Shown here: positions 1 through 8,809 of the stretch, one piece after another | Numbering within the stretch: the first letter of the stretch is position 1 | Layout: each line of letters opens with the position of its first letter | Assembly (NCBI GenBank): GCA_944388215.1 | Contig: CALXHT010000001.1 | Span: 186,001-250,000 of the forward strand | Source of the DNA: an uncultured Gemmiger sp. | Lineage (GTDB): Bacteria; Bacillota; Clostridia; Oscillospirales; Ruminococcaceae | Length of the DNA: 64,000 bases | Reading direction: 5' to 3' | The notes under the pieces: generated by a model | Seen by the model: only the letters and a program-made list of their open reading frames with translations | What the model was told of the DNA's origin: nothing | The model's database searches: none | Position numbers and translations under genes: made by a program

Positions 1-1
1 G

Positions 2-256
2 TTCTGGTTCGGTCTGGGCCTTGCTTCCCGTCCCCGTCGGCCCCGCCGTCCGCCGCCTCCGCCGCCCGGGTTCGGTCCGGGATTTGGTCCCGGGTTCGGC
101 CCCGGCGGCTTTGGCGGTCCCCGCCCGGGTGGTCCGCGCCCCGGCGGTTTCGGCGGCGCGCCCCGTCCTCGCGGTGGCATGGGCGGCCGTCCCGGCGGCG
201 GATTCCGCCCCGGCGGTGGTTCCAGCCGCGGCGGCGGTGTGGGACGCCGTCATTGA
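2..256 (+). CDS. C-terminal end of a Gly/Pro/Arg-rich protein (5' part outside window)
   Basis: Frame 2 is open from the window edge to a TGA at 254-256. The visible 84 residues begin with FWFGLGL, which looks like the end of a membrane helix, and continue as a low-complexity tail of GFGP, PRPGG and RGG-type repeats ending in GVGRRH. Gly/Arg-rich tails after a last membrane helix are typical of TPM-domain (YgcG-like) proteins, but the diagnostic domain lies outside the window, so this is only a suggestion. Other frames across the region lack a ribosome site and give an Ala/Arg-rich translation typical of a shadow frame. Confidence 0.6.
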   Translation, partial: FWFGLGLASRPRRPRRPPPPPPGFGPGFGPGFGPGGFGGPRPGGPRPGGFGGAPRPRGGMGGRPGGGFRPGGGSSRGGGVGRRH

Positions 257-323
257 TTCCAAAAGACAACTGGGCGGTCCGCCGGGCGCGGGCCGCCTTT
301 TCTGTGGAAAGGAGCATCTTCCT

Positions 324-1088
324 ATGTCCCAGTTCGCAGTCATCACCGGGGCCAGCGCAGGCCTGGGTGCGGAGTTTGCCCGCCAGCTGGCAGCGCAGGG
401 GTACAGCCTGATGCTGGTGGCCCGCCGCGCCGACCGGCTGCAGGCCCTGGCCGACAGTCTGCCGGTGCCCTGCGAAATCTTCCCGGCGGACCTCGCCCGG
501 GAAGAGGAATGCCGGCGGCTGGTGCAGGCGCTCCGGGACCGTCGGGTGGACCTCTTCGTGAACAACGCCGGCTTCGGGGCGTGCGGGGCCTTTCCCGAGC
601 TGGACCTGGACCGGGAACTGGCCATGGTGGACCTCAACGTCCGCGCCGTCCACCTGCTGACCAAGGCGATGGTACGGCAGATGCAGCACCAGGGCGGCGG
701 GGCTTTGCTCAATGTGGGCTCCAGCGCCGGGCTGCTGCCGGCGGGACCTTACATGGCGGCCTACTACGCCACCAAATCCTATGTGGTCAGCCTGAGCCGG
801 GCGGTGGCGGCGGAACTGCGCGCCGCCCGCAGCCCGGTGTATCTGGGATGCCTCTGCCCGGGACCGGTGAACACCGAGTTCAACGGGGTGGCCGGGGTAC
901 GGCACGCCCTGCCGGGCCTTTCGGCGGAGCGCTGCGTGGCATCTGCGCTGGCGGGCATCCGCCGCCGTAAAACGGTGATTGTGCCGGGGCGGGGGATGGC
1001 GGCCGCCATAGCTTTGAGCCGCCTGGTGCCGGTCCCGCTGCTGATCCGCCTGACGGCACACCAGCAGCGGCGCAAGCTGGGCGGTTGA
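324..1088 (+). CDS. Short-chain dehydrogenase/reductase (SDR family)
   Basis: A 254-residue classical SDR. The Rossmann nucleotide motif TGASAGLG is at residues 8-15, the structural NNAG motif at 80-83, a Ser near 134 and the catalytic Tyr-x3-Lys pair (Y147, K151) complete the active site. Length is normal for the family. The ATG at 324 was chosen because AAAGGAG lies just upstream and the protein begins directly before the Rossmann strand; upstream in-frame codons belong to the tail of the preceding gene in another frame. The substrate cannot be inferred; the closest style is the YqjQ/DltE-like oxidoreductase group. It is followed by a separate promoter, so it is probably not part of the exporter operon downstream. 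Confidence 0.88.
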   Translation: MSQFAVITGASAGLGAEFARQLAAQGYSLMLVARRADRLQALADSLPVPCEIFPADLAREEECRRLVQALRDRRVDLFVNNAGFGACGAFPELDLDRELAMVDLNVRAVHLLTKAMVRQMQHQGGGALLNVGSSAGLLPAGPYMAAYYATKSYVVSLSRAVAAELRAARSPVYLGCLCPGPVNTEFNGVAGVRHALPGLSAERCVASALAGIRRRKTVIVPGRGMAAAIALSRLVPVPLLIRLTAHQQRRKLGG

Positions 1089-1134
1089 GACGGCAAAAAT
1101 CTTGCCGCGGGCTCTGTTTTTATCGGCGGAAATG

Positions 1135-1143
1135 TGCTATAAT
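1135..1143 (+). promoter_or_regulatory. Extended -10 promoter for the glycan exporter operon
   Basis: TG-C-TATAAT at 1135-1143 is a consensus extended -10 about 48 bases before the ATG at 1191. The -35 position (about 1115-1120, TGTTTT) is poor, as is usual with extended -10 promoters. Confidence 0.65.
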
Positions 1144-1190
1144 ACCACTGATTCCATGCATTTTTTGCTGCACAGAAGGGAGGGGCGTCC

Positions 1191-2342
1191 ATGCCGACCC
1201 CGCAACGACCCGGCTCCGACCGTCCGCGCCGGTCCCGGATACAGAATGACTATACCTGGCAGGGGGGCTGGGCCCATCCCGAACCGCCGCGCCGCTCGGG
1301 CGAGCGCCCGCCCCTGACGCCGGAACAGCAGCGCGCTTTGGCGCGCCGCCGCCGGGAACGCCGCCGTCGCCGCCGCCGCGCCCTTCTGGCGGGCACGGTG
1401 GGCGGTATTCTGGTGCTGTCCGGCATCATCACACTGCTGCTGCCCAAGAGCGTGACCCAGGGCAGCGAGACGGCGGAGTCCGTCGTCACCGGCAGCACGC
1501 AGCTGGTGGCCCCGCTGCCCTACGGCGGCAGCGATGGCACCGCGTCCTCCCCCCAGGCCCAGACGCTGAACTGGGGTACGGTGGGACCTGTGCAGCAGAG
1601 TGAGGAAAGCGGCTACACCTATACGGCGGTGCCGGCAAAACCGGCGGCCCTGCCGGAGTTCGGCCGGGTGGATACTTCCTGGTTTGCCGATGCGGCTTTC
1701 CTGGGCGATTCGCTGACGGCGGGCTTCTGCGTGAACGAATACAACATCGACGTGGGCGGCGCACTGATCTGCGGCTATGAGGGCATCAGCCCCAACACGG
1801 TGGTGAACCGCACCACGGTGGAAAGTCCCGACCGGGGTGAGGAAATCGCCATGGATGTGCTGACCAACGCCCAGCCGGCCAAGCTGTATATCCTCATCGG
1901 CACCAACGCGCTGGTGGCCACCGGCAACGACGAGAGTTTCCTTAACTATTACGCCAAGATGCTGGACGATCTGCGCGCGGCGCTGCCCAACACCGCATTC
2001 TATGTGCAGTCCATTCTGGCAGCCACCAAGGAAAAGGTGGAGACCGATCTGCCGGGCCTGGCGCCCGACCGGCTGGCCACCATCAATGCATCGCTGCAGA
2101 GCATGTGTGCCGAGAAGGGGTGCTATTTCCTCGACCTGAACGCCGAGTTCCGGGATGAGGAGGGCTACCTGCTCAGCGATTACGCCCAGCCGGACGGCGT
2201 GCACCTGACGGTCTCGGGCTACAACAAGTGGGTCAGCTATCTGTGCACCCATGTGCCCTACAACAAGAACAATCCCTACCAGGCCGGCAGCACCTACTAC
2301 CTGAGCGATGATGTCAAACAGCTGCTGGCCGACATTCCCTGA
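1191..2342 (+). CDS. Membrane-anchored SGNH/GDSL-family hydrolase
   Basis: A 383-residue protein. The N-terminus (about 1-64) is cytoplasmic and very Arg-rich, followed by one transmembrane helix (about 65-84) and an extracytoplasmic SGNH domain. Visible family blocks are LGDSL with the nucleophile Ser (about 171-175), GTNAL (237-241) and DGVHLT carrying the Asp/His pair (about 335-338). These enzymes are esterases or lipases; in polysaccharide operons they commonly add or remove O-acetyl groups, which is an inference here. Start ATG 1191 has GAAGGGAGGGG upstream. First gene of a seven-gene operon with gaps under 30 bases, suggesting a role in modifying the exported glycan. Confidence 0.85.
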   Translation: MPTPQRPGSDRPRRSRIQNDYTWQGGWAHPEPPRRSGERPPLTPEQQRALARRRRERRRRRRRALLAGTVGGILVLSGIITLLLPKSVTQGSETAESVVTGSTQLVAPLPYGGSDGTASSPQAQTLNWGTVGPVQQSEESGYTYTAVPAKPAALPEFGRVDTSWFADAAFLGDSLTAGFCVNEYNIDVGGALICGYEGISPNTVVNRTTVESPDRGEEIAMDVLTNAQPAKLYILIGTNALVATGNDESFLNYYAKMLDDLRAALPNTAFYVQSILAATKEKVETDLPGLAPDRLATINASLQSMCAEKGCYFLDLNAEFRDEEGYLLSDYAQPDGVHLTVSGYNKWVSYLCTHVPYNKNNPYQAGSTYYLSDDVKQLLADIP

Positions 2343-2359
2343 GGGAAAGAGGAAGGATT

Positions 2360-3601
2360 ATGCCCAAACAGGAGGAACGACCCCGTTATACCGACCCCGA
2401 ACACCCCTACAGCGGCAGCGGCAACCGCTACCAGAACCGCTACAGCCGGGAGGAATACCACCCCGGCGACGGCCCGTTTCAGTTTCCCTGGTGGGTCATT
2501 GTGATCGGGTTTGTGGTGTGGTGGCCACTGGGGTTTATTTTGATTGGTCTCAATACTGCCATGCGTAGCGGCAAACTGGGCGGCTTTGAGCGGATGGCCC
2601 GGCAGCGGACCCAGGCGGGTTCCTGGAATGCGAACCCGGTGTATGCTCCGCCCAAGACGGAGAGCGCACCGCGGAAAAAGCCGGCAAAACAGCGCGGCAA
2701 GTCCAGGAAAAAGAACGCCGAAGGCAAGGGTCTGCCCATGGGACTTCTCATTACGGGCATCGCGCTGACGGCGGTCAGTCTGCTGGCCATGCCGGATGCG
2801 CTGTACTGGCTGCCCGATGCCCTGATGCAGGGTGGGTATTACTGGGGCTGGCTGCTGGAGGAATCCATGCCGGTACTCATGATGCTCACCGGCGGCATCG
2901 GCTGCCTGGCGGGGGCGCATATCGTGCGCACCAACCGCCGGATGCGCAAAAAGATCGACAATATCGTGGGGGATTCCCGGTACATGTCCATCGAGGATAT
3001 TGCGGCGGCCATCCCTTGCAGCTATGAGACCTGCTGCAAACACCTGGAAAACTGCATCGATGACGGTGTCTTCGGGCCGGAGGCCTACCTGGACATGCGC
3101 CGCCGCTGTCTGGTGGTGGAAGGCAAGGCCCCCGACCCGACGCCCGCACCGGAGCCGGTTGTGGAGGAGCCTGCACCCGAGAAGGACCAGTACCAGAAGA
3201 TTCTGGATGAACTGCGCAGCGTCAACGACGCCATCCCCGACGAGGAGATGAGCGACAAGATCAGCCGCCTGGAGGCGGTCTCGGCCAAGATTTTTGCCCA
3301 GGCCAAGTCCGACCCCGACAAACTGCCGCGGATGCGCAAATTCCTGGACTACTATCTGCCCACCTCCCTCAAGCTGCTCAAGACCTACGCCGAACTGGAG
3401 GCCCAGGGGGTGGAAGGGGAGAACATCACCGAATCCAAGCGCCGCATCGAGCAGACGATGGACACGCTGGTCCACGCCTTTGAAACCCAGCTGGACAAGC
3501 TGTTCCAGGAGGACGCGCTGGATGTGAGTGCTGACATCGATGTGATGGAAAACATGCTGCGTGCCGACGGCCTGACCGGGGACACGCCGTTCAAACTGTA
3601 A
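2360..3601 (+). CDS. XpaC-like membrane protein (5-bromo-4-chloroindolyl phosphate hydrolysis family)
   Basis: 413 residues. Two membrane segments occur near the N-terminus (about 35-58) and the middle (about 133-190, a hairpin), followed by a winged-helix-like stretch (RYMSIEDIAAAI ... LDMRRRCLVV) and a charged helical C-terminus with the FLDYYLPTSLKLLKTYAELE pattern characteristic of XpaC (PF10112). XpaC proteins are usually next to TelA-type toxic-anion genes and their biochemical role is poorly known; here the gene sits inside a glycan-export operon instead. Start ATG 2360 follows GAGGGAAAGAGGAAGG. Family assignment is confident, function is not. Confidence 0.75.
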   Translation: MPKQEERPRYTDPEHPYSGSGNRYQNRYSREEYHPGDGPFQFPWWVIVIGFVVWWPLGFILIGLNTAMRSGKLGGFERMARQRTQAGSWNANPVYAPPKTESAPRKKPAKQRGKSRKKNAEGKGLPMGLLITGIALTAVSLLAMPDALYWLPDALMQGGYYWGWLLEESMPVLMMLTGGIGCLAGAHIVRTNRRMRKKIDNIVGDSRYMSIEDIAAAIPCSYETCCKHLENCIDDGVFGPEAYLDMRRRCLVVEGKAPDPTPAPEPVVEEPAPEKDQYQKILDELRSVNDAIPDEEMSDKISRLEAVSAKIFAQAKSDPDKLPRMRKFLDYYLPTSLKLLKTYAELEAQGVEGENITESKRRIEQTMDTLVHAFETQLDKLFQEDALDVSADIDVMENMLRADGLTGDTPFKL

Positions 3602-3623
3602 GACAGGGGAGAGAACCAAACCC

Positions 3624-4424
3624 ATGCAACACCAATCCGAAGGCCAGCTGCGCACCAGTTGGGGCCACTTCAAGAAATACCGCCCGCTGATCCGGGAACT
3701 GGTCACCCGTGACCTCAAGGTCAAATACCGCCGCAGCTTTCTGGGCTACGTGTGGAGTATTCTCAACCCGCTGCTCATGATGCTGCTCCAGACGCTGGTC
3801 TTTTCGTACATGTTCCGCTTCGACATCCCTAACTATCCGTTGTATCTGATCTGCGGCAACACACTGTTCAACTTCTTCAACGAGAGCACCAACATGGGCA
3901 TGGGCAGCGTGCTGGGCAACTCCTCACTCATTAAAAAAGTCTACGTGCCCAAGTTTATTTTTCCCATCAGCCGGGTGGTGTCCAGCTTCGTGAACCTGCT
4001 GTTCAGCCTGGCCGCCATCCTGCTGGTCATGCTCATCACCCGGTCGCCCCTCTATCCCACGCTGCTGCTGGTCTGGGCGCCGCTGGTGCTGCTGTTTCTG
4101 TTCTGCTGCGGTATGGCGATGCTGCTGTCGGCCCTGGCGGTGTATTTCCGGGACCTGCAGTATCTCTACGGCATTCTGACCATGGCCTGGATGTACGCCA
4201 CGCCATTGTTCTACCCGCTGTCCCAGTTGCCGGGCTTTATGCAGCAGATTGTCAAGCTGAACCCGCTGTATCATTACATCAACTGCCTGCGCTGCCTGGT
4301 CATGTACGGCTTTGTGCCGGGGCCCAACACCTGGTTCGCCTGCATTGCCTGCGCGGTCATCATGATGGTGCTGGGGCTTGCGGCCTTCCGCAAACTGCAG
4401 CGCAACTTTATTCTGTATCTGTAA
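3624..4424 (+). CDS. ABC-2 type polysaccharide/teichoic acid export permease (Wzm/TagG-like)
   Basis: 266 residues with six predicted membrane helices and the conserved N-terminal region of the family: an amphipathic LIRELVTRDLKVKYRRS segment before GYVWSILNPL (about 24-50). It would form a homodimeric inner-membrane channel with the ATPase encoded next, exporting a lipid-linked polysaccharide across the cytoplasmic membrane. Start ATG 3624 follows GGGGAGAG. It lies 22 bases after the XpaC-like gene and 13 bases before the ATPase gene. Confidence 0.93.
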   Translation: MQHQSEGQLRTSWGHFKKYRPLIRELVTRDLKVKYRRSFLGYVWSILNPLLMMLLQTLVFSYMFRFDIPNYPLYLICGNTLFNFFNESTNMGMGSVLGNSSLIKKVYVPKFIFPISRVVSSFVNLLFSLAAILLVMLITRSPLYPTLLLVWAPLVLLFLFCCGMAMLLSALAVYFRDLQYLYGILTMAWMYATPLFYPLSQLPGFMQQIVKLNPLYHYINCLRCLVMYGFVPGPNTWFACIACAVIMMVLGLAAFRKLQRNFILYL

Positions 4425-4437
4425 GGAGCCGCCCGTT

Positions 4438-5178
4438 ATGCCCATCATTCAGGTGCAAGATGTCTCGATGCGCTTCAACCTGGCGCAGGAAAAAACCGAG
4501 ACACTGAAAGAGTATGCCGTCAAGCTGCTCAAACACCAGCTTTTCTTCAATGAATTCTATGCGCTGCAGAATGTCTCCTTCTCCATCGAGCAGGGAGAGT
4601 CGGTGGCCCTCATCGGCCGCAACGGCAGCGGCAAGAGCACCATGCTCAAGCTCATCGCCGGGGTCATGTATCCCACCCGCGGCACGGTGCGGGTCAACGG
4701 AGAGATTGCGCCCCTTATCGAGCTGGGCGCCGGCTTTGACCTGGAACTCACCGCCCGGGAAAACGTCTTCCTCAACGGTGCGGTGCTGGGCCATGACCGT
4801 GACTACATGGAGGAGCACTTCAAAAACATCATTGATTTTGCCGAACTGTGGGATTTCGTGGATGTGCCGGTCAAAAACTATTCCAGCGGCATGATTGCCC
4901 GGCTGGGCTTTTCCATCGCCACCGAGGTGGAGGCCGAGATCCTGGCCTGCGACGAGATCCTCTCGGTGGGCGATTTCATGTTCCAGCAAAAATGCCATCA
5001 GCGTATGGAGAAGATGCTCTCGGGCGGCACCACGCTGCTTTTTGTCAGCCACGACATCAACCAGGTCAAGCAGCTGTGCAAGCGGGCTATCTGGATTGAC
5101 CACGGGCATCTGCGGGGGGACGGTCCGGCGGAGGAAGTCTGTGACGCCTATGTGGCAGCGATGCAGCGCGGCGAATAA
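4438..5178 (+). CDS. ABC transporter ATPase for polysaccharide export (Wzt/TagH-like)
   Basis: 246 residues, a single ATP-binding cassette. Walker A GRNGSGKS is at about 60-67, the signature is the variant YSSGM (near 146-150) typical of Wzt/TagH ATPases, and Walker B/D-loop is ILACDEILSVGD. The protein ends right after the H-loop region (FVSHD), so there is no C-terminal carbohydrate-binding Wzt-C domain; substrate choice must therefore rest on the permease or lipid carrier. ATG 4438 is preferred over an earlier in-frame ATG inside the permease because AAGGAG lies 10 bases upstream. Partner of the preceding permease. Confidence 0.94.
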   Translation: MPIIQVQDVSMRFNLAQEKTETLKEYAVKLLKHQLFFNEFYALQNVSFSIEQGESVALIGRNGSGKSTMLKLIAGVMYPTRGTVRVNGEIAPLIELGAGFDLELTARENVFLNGAVLGHDRDYMEEHFKNIIDFAELWDFVDVPVKNYSSGMIARLGFSIATEVEAEILACDEILSVGDFMFQQKCHQRMEKMLSGGTTLLFVSHDINQVKQLCKRAIWIDHGHLRGDGPAEEVCDAYVAAMQRGE

Positions 5179-5186
5179 GGAGTTCT

Positions 5187-6968
5187 ATGACACAGAAAAT
5201 CAAGCAAAATATGGGGCGGGAGATCCTGACCGTCCTGCTGCTGGTGGCCGCGGTAGCGGCCACCGAATATTTCTTCTTCCAACTGTGGCGGCTGGACTGG
5301 CATGCCCCCATGCTCTACGGCGGCGACGGCATCTACTGGGTGGGGCAGGTACAGCGCAGCTACGGGGAGCTGACCGGCTCCCTGGGCTGGCCCTTCTACC
5401 AGCCGCCCAGCCCCTATGATCCCAACTACGATCTGATCTATGATCTGTTCGTGGCCTTTGTGGGGCTGTTCACCAAGGATACCGGCACGGTCTTCAACCT
5501 GTATGTGCTGGTCATCCCCTTTGCCAACGCCCTGGCCGGGTATGCGGTTTTCCGCATGACCGGCATGCGCCGCTGGCTCGCCTTCGCCTTCGGGCTGACC
5601 TTCGGGCTGTGCCCCTACGTACAGCAGCGGCTGGCCGGCCATATGATGCTGGCCGCGGTGGAATTCGTGCCGTTCTCGGTGCTGCTCTGTCTCTGGTGCG
5701 CCGAGGACCCCACCTTCGGGCGGCCCGGCAAGGGCTTTTTCCGCAAGCCGCGCAACTGGCTGGCCATCGCCTTTGCCTGGGGCATCGCCAACAACGGCGC
5801 GGCCTACTACCCCTATTTCACCTGCTTCTTCCTCTGCATCACGGCCCTCTGCCTGATGCTGCGGGACCGGAAACTTTCGGCCGGGGTGCCCTGTTTCCTC
5901 ACCATCGGCGAGATCGTCGCCTGGATGATTCCCGACTTCTTCCCCATGGTGCTGGGCATCCTGTCGGGGCAGGGCAGCACGCTGACCAACGGCGTCTACC
6001 GCAGCCCCATCGGGGCGGACATCTACAGCCTGCGCATCAGCAGCCTGCTGCTTTCGCCCAACGGCTACGGGTGGGATAAGCTGGCCAACTGGCTCCAGCG
6101 GTACTTCCACCTGCTGGCTACCGACGAAGGCCCCATGTACAACGAAAATGCCTACGGCTATCTGGGCATTGTGGGCATCGCGGGCTTTCTGGCGCTGCTG
6201 GTGCTGCTGTTCCATAACCGCCCCTGGCAGGCCGGCCGCACTGGGACACCCCGGCTGGGGGACCGTCTCTGGCTGCTCGGCCGCCTGAATGTGGCGGCGC
6301 TGCTGCTGGCCTCCATTGCCAGCTTCGGCGGCCTGATCGGTATTCTGGTGCGGTATATCCGGGGCTATAACCGGATCAGCTCTTATATTGCCTTCTTTGC
6401 GCTGCTGGCGGTGGGCCTTTGGGCCGAGCATTTCCTGCAGAATCATACGGGCCGCCGCCGGCAGATCTTTGCCGTGGTGCTGGCTTTGGTTCTGGCTTAC
6501 GGCTACTGGGAGCAGCAGGGCCTGTTTGTGCCCAAGTACGAGGAAGTCCAGACCATGTGGTATCAGGACCAGGCGTTCATGGACCAGGTGGAAGAAGTTA
6601 CCGGGGAAGGGGACGTGATCTTCCAGCTGCCCTATATGAAGAACTTTGAGAACGGCTCGGTGAACAATATGTGGGATTACACCCAGCTGCGGGCGCCGCT
6701 GCACAGCGACAAGCTGCGGTTCAGCTACGGCGCGGGCTATGGCACCGAGAATGATGTCTGGTACCGGGAGACCAGTGAGCTGCCTCCCGACGAGATGGTG
6801 GCGGAACTGCGCGCCCAGGGTGTGGCGGGCATCTACCTGAACCTGGACGGCTATGCCGTGGAGGACCAGCAGCAGACGCTGGCGGACCTGATGGAAGCGG
6901 CCGGCTGCAGCGAGGACGATGTGATCGAGCACGAAAGCGGTATGATCTACTACATCCCGCTGGAGTAA
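5187..6968 (+). CDS. Large polytopic membrane protein, putative GT-C type glycosyltransferase
   Basis: 593 residues with roughly ten hydrophobic helices from residue 10 to about 440 and a soluble C-terminal domain of about 150 residues. An acidic motif in the first extracytoplasmic loop (YGGDGIYW, about residue 45-52) resembles the Asp-containing loop 1 of GT-C enzymes that use polyprenyl-phosphate sugars. No exact family could be named. Start ATG 5187 has AAGGAG upstream. It follows the ATPase by 8 bases, so it is co-transcribed with the exporter and may decorate the glycan on the outer face of the membrane. An alternative is a YfhO-like membrane protein. Confidence 0.7.
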   Translation: MTQKIKQNMGREILTVLLLVAAVAATEYFFFQLWRLDWHAPMLYGGDGIYWVGQVQRSYGELTGSLGWPFYQPPSPYDPNYDLIYDLFVAFVGLFTKDTGTVFNLYVLVIPFANALAGYAVFRMTGMRRWLAFAFGLTFGLCPYVQQRLAGHMMLAAVEFVPFSVLLCLWCAEDPTFGRPGKGFFRKPRNWLAIAFAWGIANNGAAYYPYFTCFFLCITALCLMLRDRKLSAGVPCFLTIGEIVAWMIPDFFPMVLGILSGQGSTLTNGVYRSPIGADIYSLRISSLLLSPNGYGWDKLANWLQRYFHLLATDEGPMYNENAYGYLGIVGIAGFLALLVLLFHNRPWQAGRTGTPRLGDRLWLLGRLNVAALLLASIASFGGLIGILVRYIRGYNRISSYIAFFALLAVGLWAEHFLQNHTGRRRQIFAVVLALVLAYGYWEQQGLFVPKYEEVQTMWYQDQAFMDQVEEVTGEGDVIFQLPYMKNFENGSVNNMWDYTQLRAPLHSDKLRFSYGAGYGTENDVWYRETSELPPDEMVAELRAQGVAGIYLNLDGYAVEDQQQTLADLMEAAGCSEDDVIEHESGMIYYIPLE

Positions 6969-6984
6969 CGCGACGGGAGAGCGT

Positions 6985-8781
6985 ATGGAACGGAAAACCT
7001 GGACCCAAACCCGCTGGTTCTGGCCGGCGGTATGTCTGCTGTCGCTGGCGGCGGGGTGGTGGTATCTCAGCATCATCACCTGTGCGCCGCTGGGCGGCGA
7101 TGACGAGATCATCAACCTGCAGAACTACTATTACGCCACCCATCACACCTTCTGGGAGGTGCTGGCGGCCAACTGGAAATCCATTCTGCCCCAGTTCCTT
7201 CTGCAGGTGGGGCGGTTCCGCCCCTTTTCCTCCCCGCCGGAGATTGGCTGGACCAGCTATTTCCTGGGCGACCTGGTGGGGTATCGTCTCTACATCCTGG
7301 CCTGGACTTACGCCGATATTGCGCTGGCGGCCTGGCTGGTGGGCAAATCGGCCCGTAACGCCAAGGTGGGGGCGCTGTGCTTCTGCACGCTGCCCATGAT
7401 GTTCTCCCTGTGGCAGGACTCCACCGGCAACAGCCTGTATTCCTACGGAGCCCTGGTGCAGAGTGCGCTGCTGCCGGTGTTGCTGGCGGGGCTGTGTGTG
7501 CTGCGCTGGCAGGATACCGGCCACAAGCGCTGGGCGGTGCTGGGCGGATACTGCATGTTCCACGCCTGCGCCACCTTTGAAATTGGTTTCGTCTATTTTG
7601 TGCCGCTGTTCGGCCTTTTCTGGATGTACACCGGCCGGGTGCGCCCGGCGCTGCGCCTGTGCATCCCGGTGCTGGCAGGCGAGGCGGTGACGCTGGCCTT
7701 CAACCTGGGCGCCCGGGTGGTGAACGCCCTGCGGGCCGCCGGTGTTCTGGCCGGGGAGGCTGCTGACCTGGGAGGGGTTTCCCCCAACCTGGACCCGGTG
7801 GCCATTCTGCGCACCTGGGTCATGCAGATGTCGGCAGGGTTCCCCCTCAATGCCATGATTGCCGGCAAGATGCGCCCGGGAGAGATCGCCTGGTCCGATG
7901 TGGCATGCGGTGTGCTGCTGGCAGCGGCAGTGATCGCCGTGCTGGCGGCGCTGCGGGTGCTGCCCGATGGCAAATCCACCCTTCTTTTGTTCCTGTCGGG
8001 ACTGGCCATGCTTTCGGCCCCGGCGCTGATGATCGCCGTTTCCCCCAAATACCAGAAGGCCGGCAACGTGGACTGGCGCCACGGCTATATTCCCCAGACG
8101 GTGGAATCCTTCGGTGTGGGTCTGATGGCGGTGGCCCTGCTCATCGCTTTGCTGCGCTGGGCGCGCAGCAAAGGCTGGTGGCCCCGCTGGCGGGCTGTGG
8201 TCAGCGTGGTGCTGGCGGCAGGCATGGCAGGCTCGGTGGTCTGGCAGCGGGCGGCTACCCGCTCGGCCTATGAGGGCGGCGGCCGGGCCTATACGGTCTT
8301 TGCCGAGGCGGTGGAGGCCGGCATTGCCGATATTGCCGGGACGGAAGACCCGGTGGTCTGCGACTATATGATCTGGGGCGGCAACCTGACGGCCCAGCAG
8401 GCCTTCTTCCAGCGCTATGCCGACACCGATACCAACGCCCATGCGCTGCAGGTGTGGCGCAGCGAATCCCACGGGGAAGAGAACGCCTACCGGCTGGGCT
8501 TTAACCGCGGCGAAAACAACCGTTACGACATTGCCTGGCTGGGACTGGGCGCGGATGAGGCACTGGAGACTGTCACCGGGGTGACGGTATACTTGCCGGC
8601 CCGGGCCGATGCTCAGGCCACCCTTTTCTACACTACCCGCAATGCGGACGGCACCGAGAACGACTACGCGGCGGCGGTGGCTAATCTGAACCTGACCCCG
8701 GCGGAGAACGGCGGCCAATGGCTGCAGATCGAGGCGCAGGACCCCGTGGTGGGGGACAGCATCCGGCTGGCCGTTGAGTAA
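6985..8781 (+). CDS. Large polytopic membrane protein, putative GT-C/GtrII-like glycosyltransferase
   Basis: 598 residues, about ten to twelve membrane helices, then a soluble C-terminal domain from about 430. The first external loop carries an acidic cluster (LGGDDEIINL, about residue 33-42) as in GT-C type transferases and GtrII-like proteins. It has the same general plan as the preceding gene but no close sequence similarity visible by eye. ATG 6985 follows GACGGGAGAG. Fourth of the membrane components in the operon. The exact reaction cannot be told from the sequence. Confidence 0.68.
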   Translation: MERKTWTQTRWFWPAVCLLSLAAGWWYLSIITCAPLGGDDEIINLQNYYYATHHTFWEVLAANWKSILPQFLLQVGRFRPFSSPPEIGWTSYFLGDLVGYRLYILAWTYADIALAAWLVGKSARNAKVGALCFCTLPMMFSLWQDSTGNSLYSYGALVQSALLPVLLAGLCVLRWQDTGHKRWAVLGGYCMFHACATFEIGFVYFVPLFGLFWMYTGRVRPALRLCIPVLAGEAVTLAFNLGARVVNALRAAGVLAGEAADLGGVSPNLDPVAILRTWVMQMSAGFPLNAMIAGKMRPGEIAWSDVACGVLLAAAVIAVLAALRVLPDGKSTLLLFLSGLAMLSAPALMIAVSPKYQKAGNVDWRHGYIPQTVESFGVGLMAVALLIALLRWARSKGWWPRWRAVVSVVLAAGMAGSVVWQRAATRSAYEGGGRAYTVFAEAVEAGIADIAGTEDPVVCDYMIWGGNLTAQQAFFQRYADTDTNAHALQVWRSESHGEENAYRLGFNRGENNRYDIAWLGLGADEALETVTGVTVYLPARADAQATLFYTTRNADGTENDYAAAVANLNLTPAENGGQWLQIEAQDPVVGDSIRLAVE

Positions 8782-8809
8782 ACCCGGCGTTGCAGGAGGC
8801 ACAAGCATA

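Noticed and set aside
1-256. A plus-strand frame starting at 21 that continues into the SDR gene, suggesting a 355-residue protein
   Set aside because: The N-terminal 101 residues are Ala/Val/Pro-rich shadow sequence of the Gly/Arg-rich tail in frame 2; the SDR fold starts at 324 with its own ribosome site.
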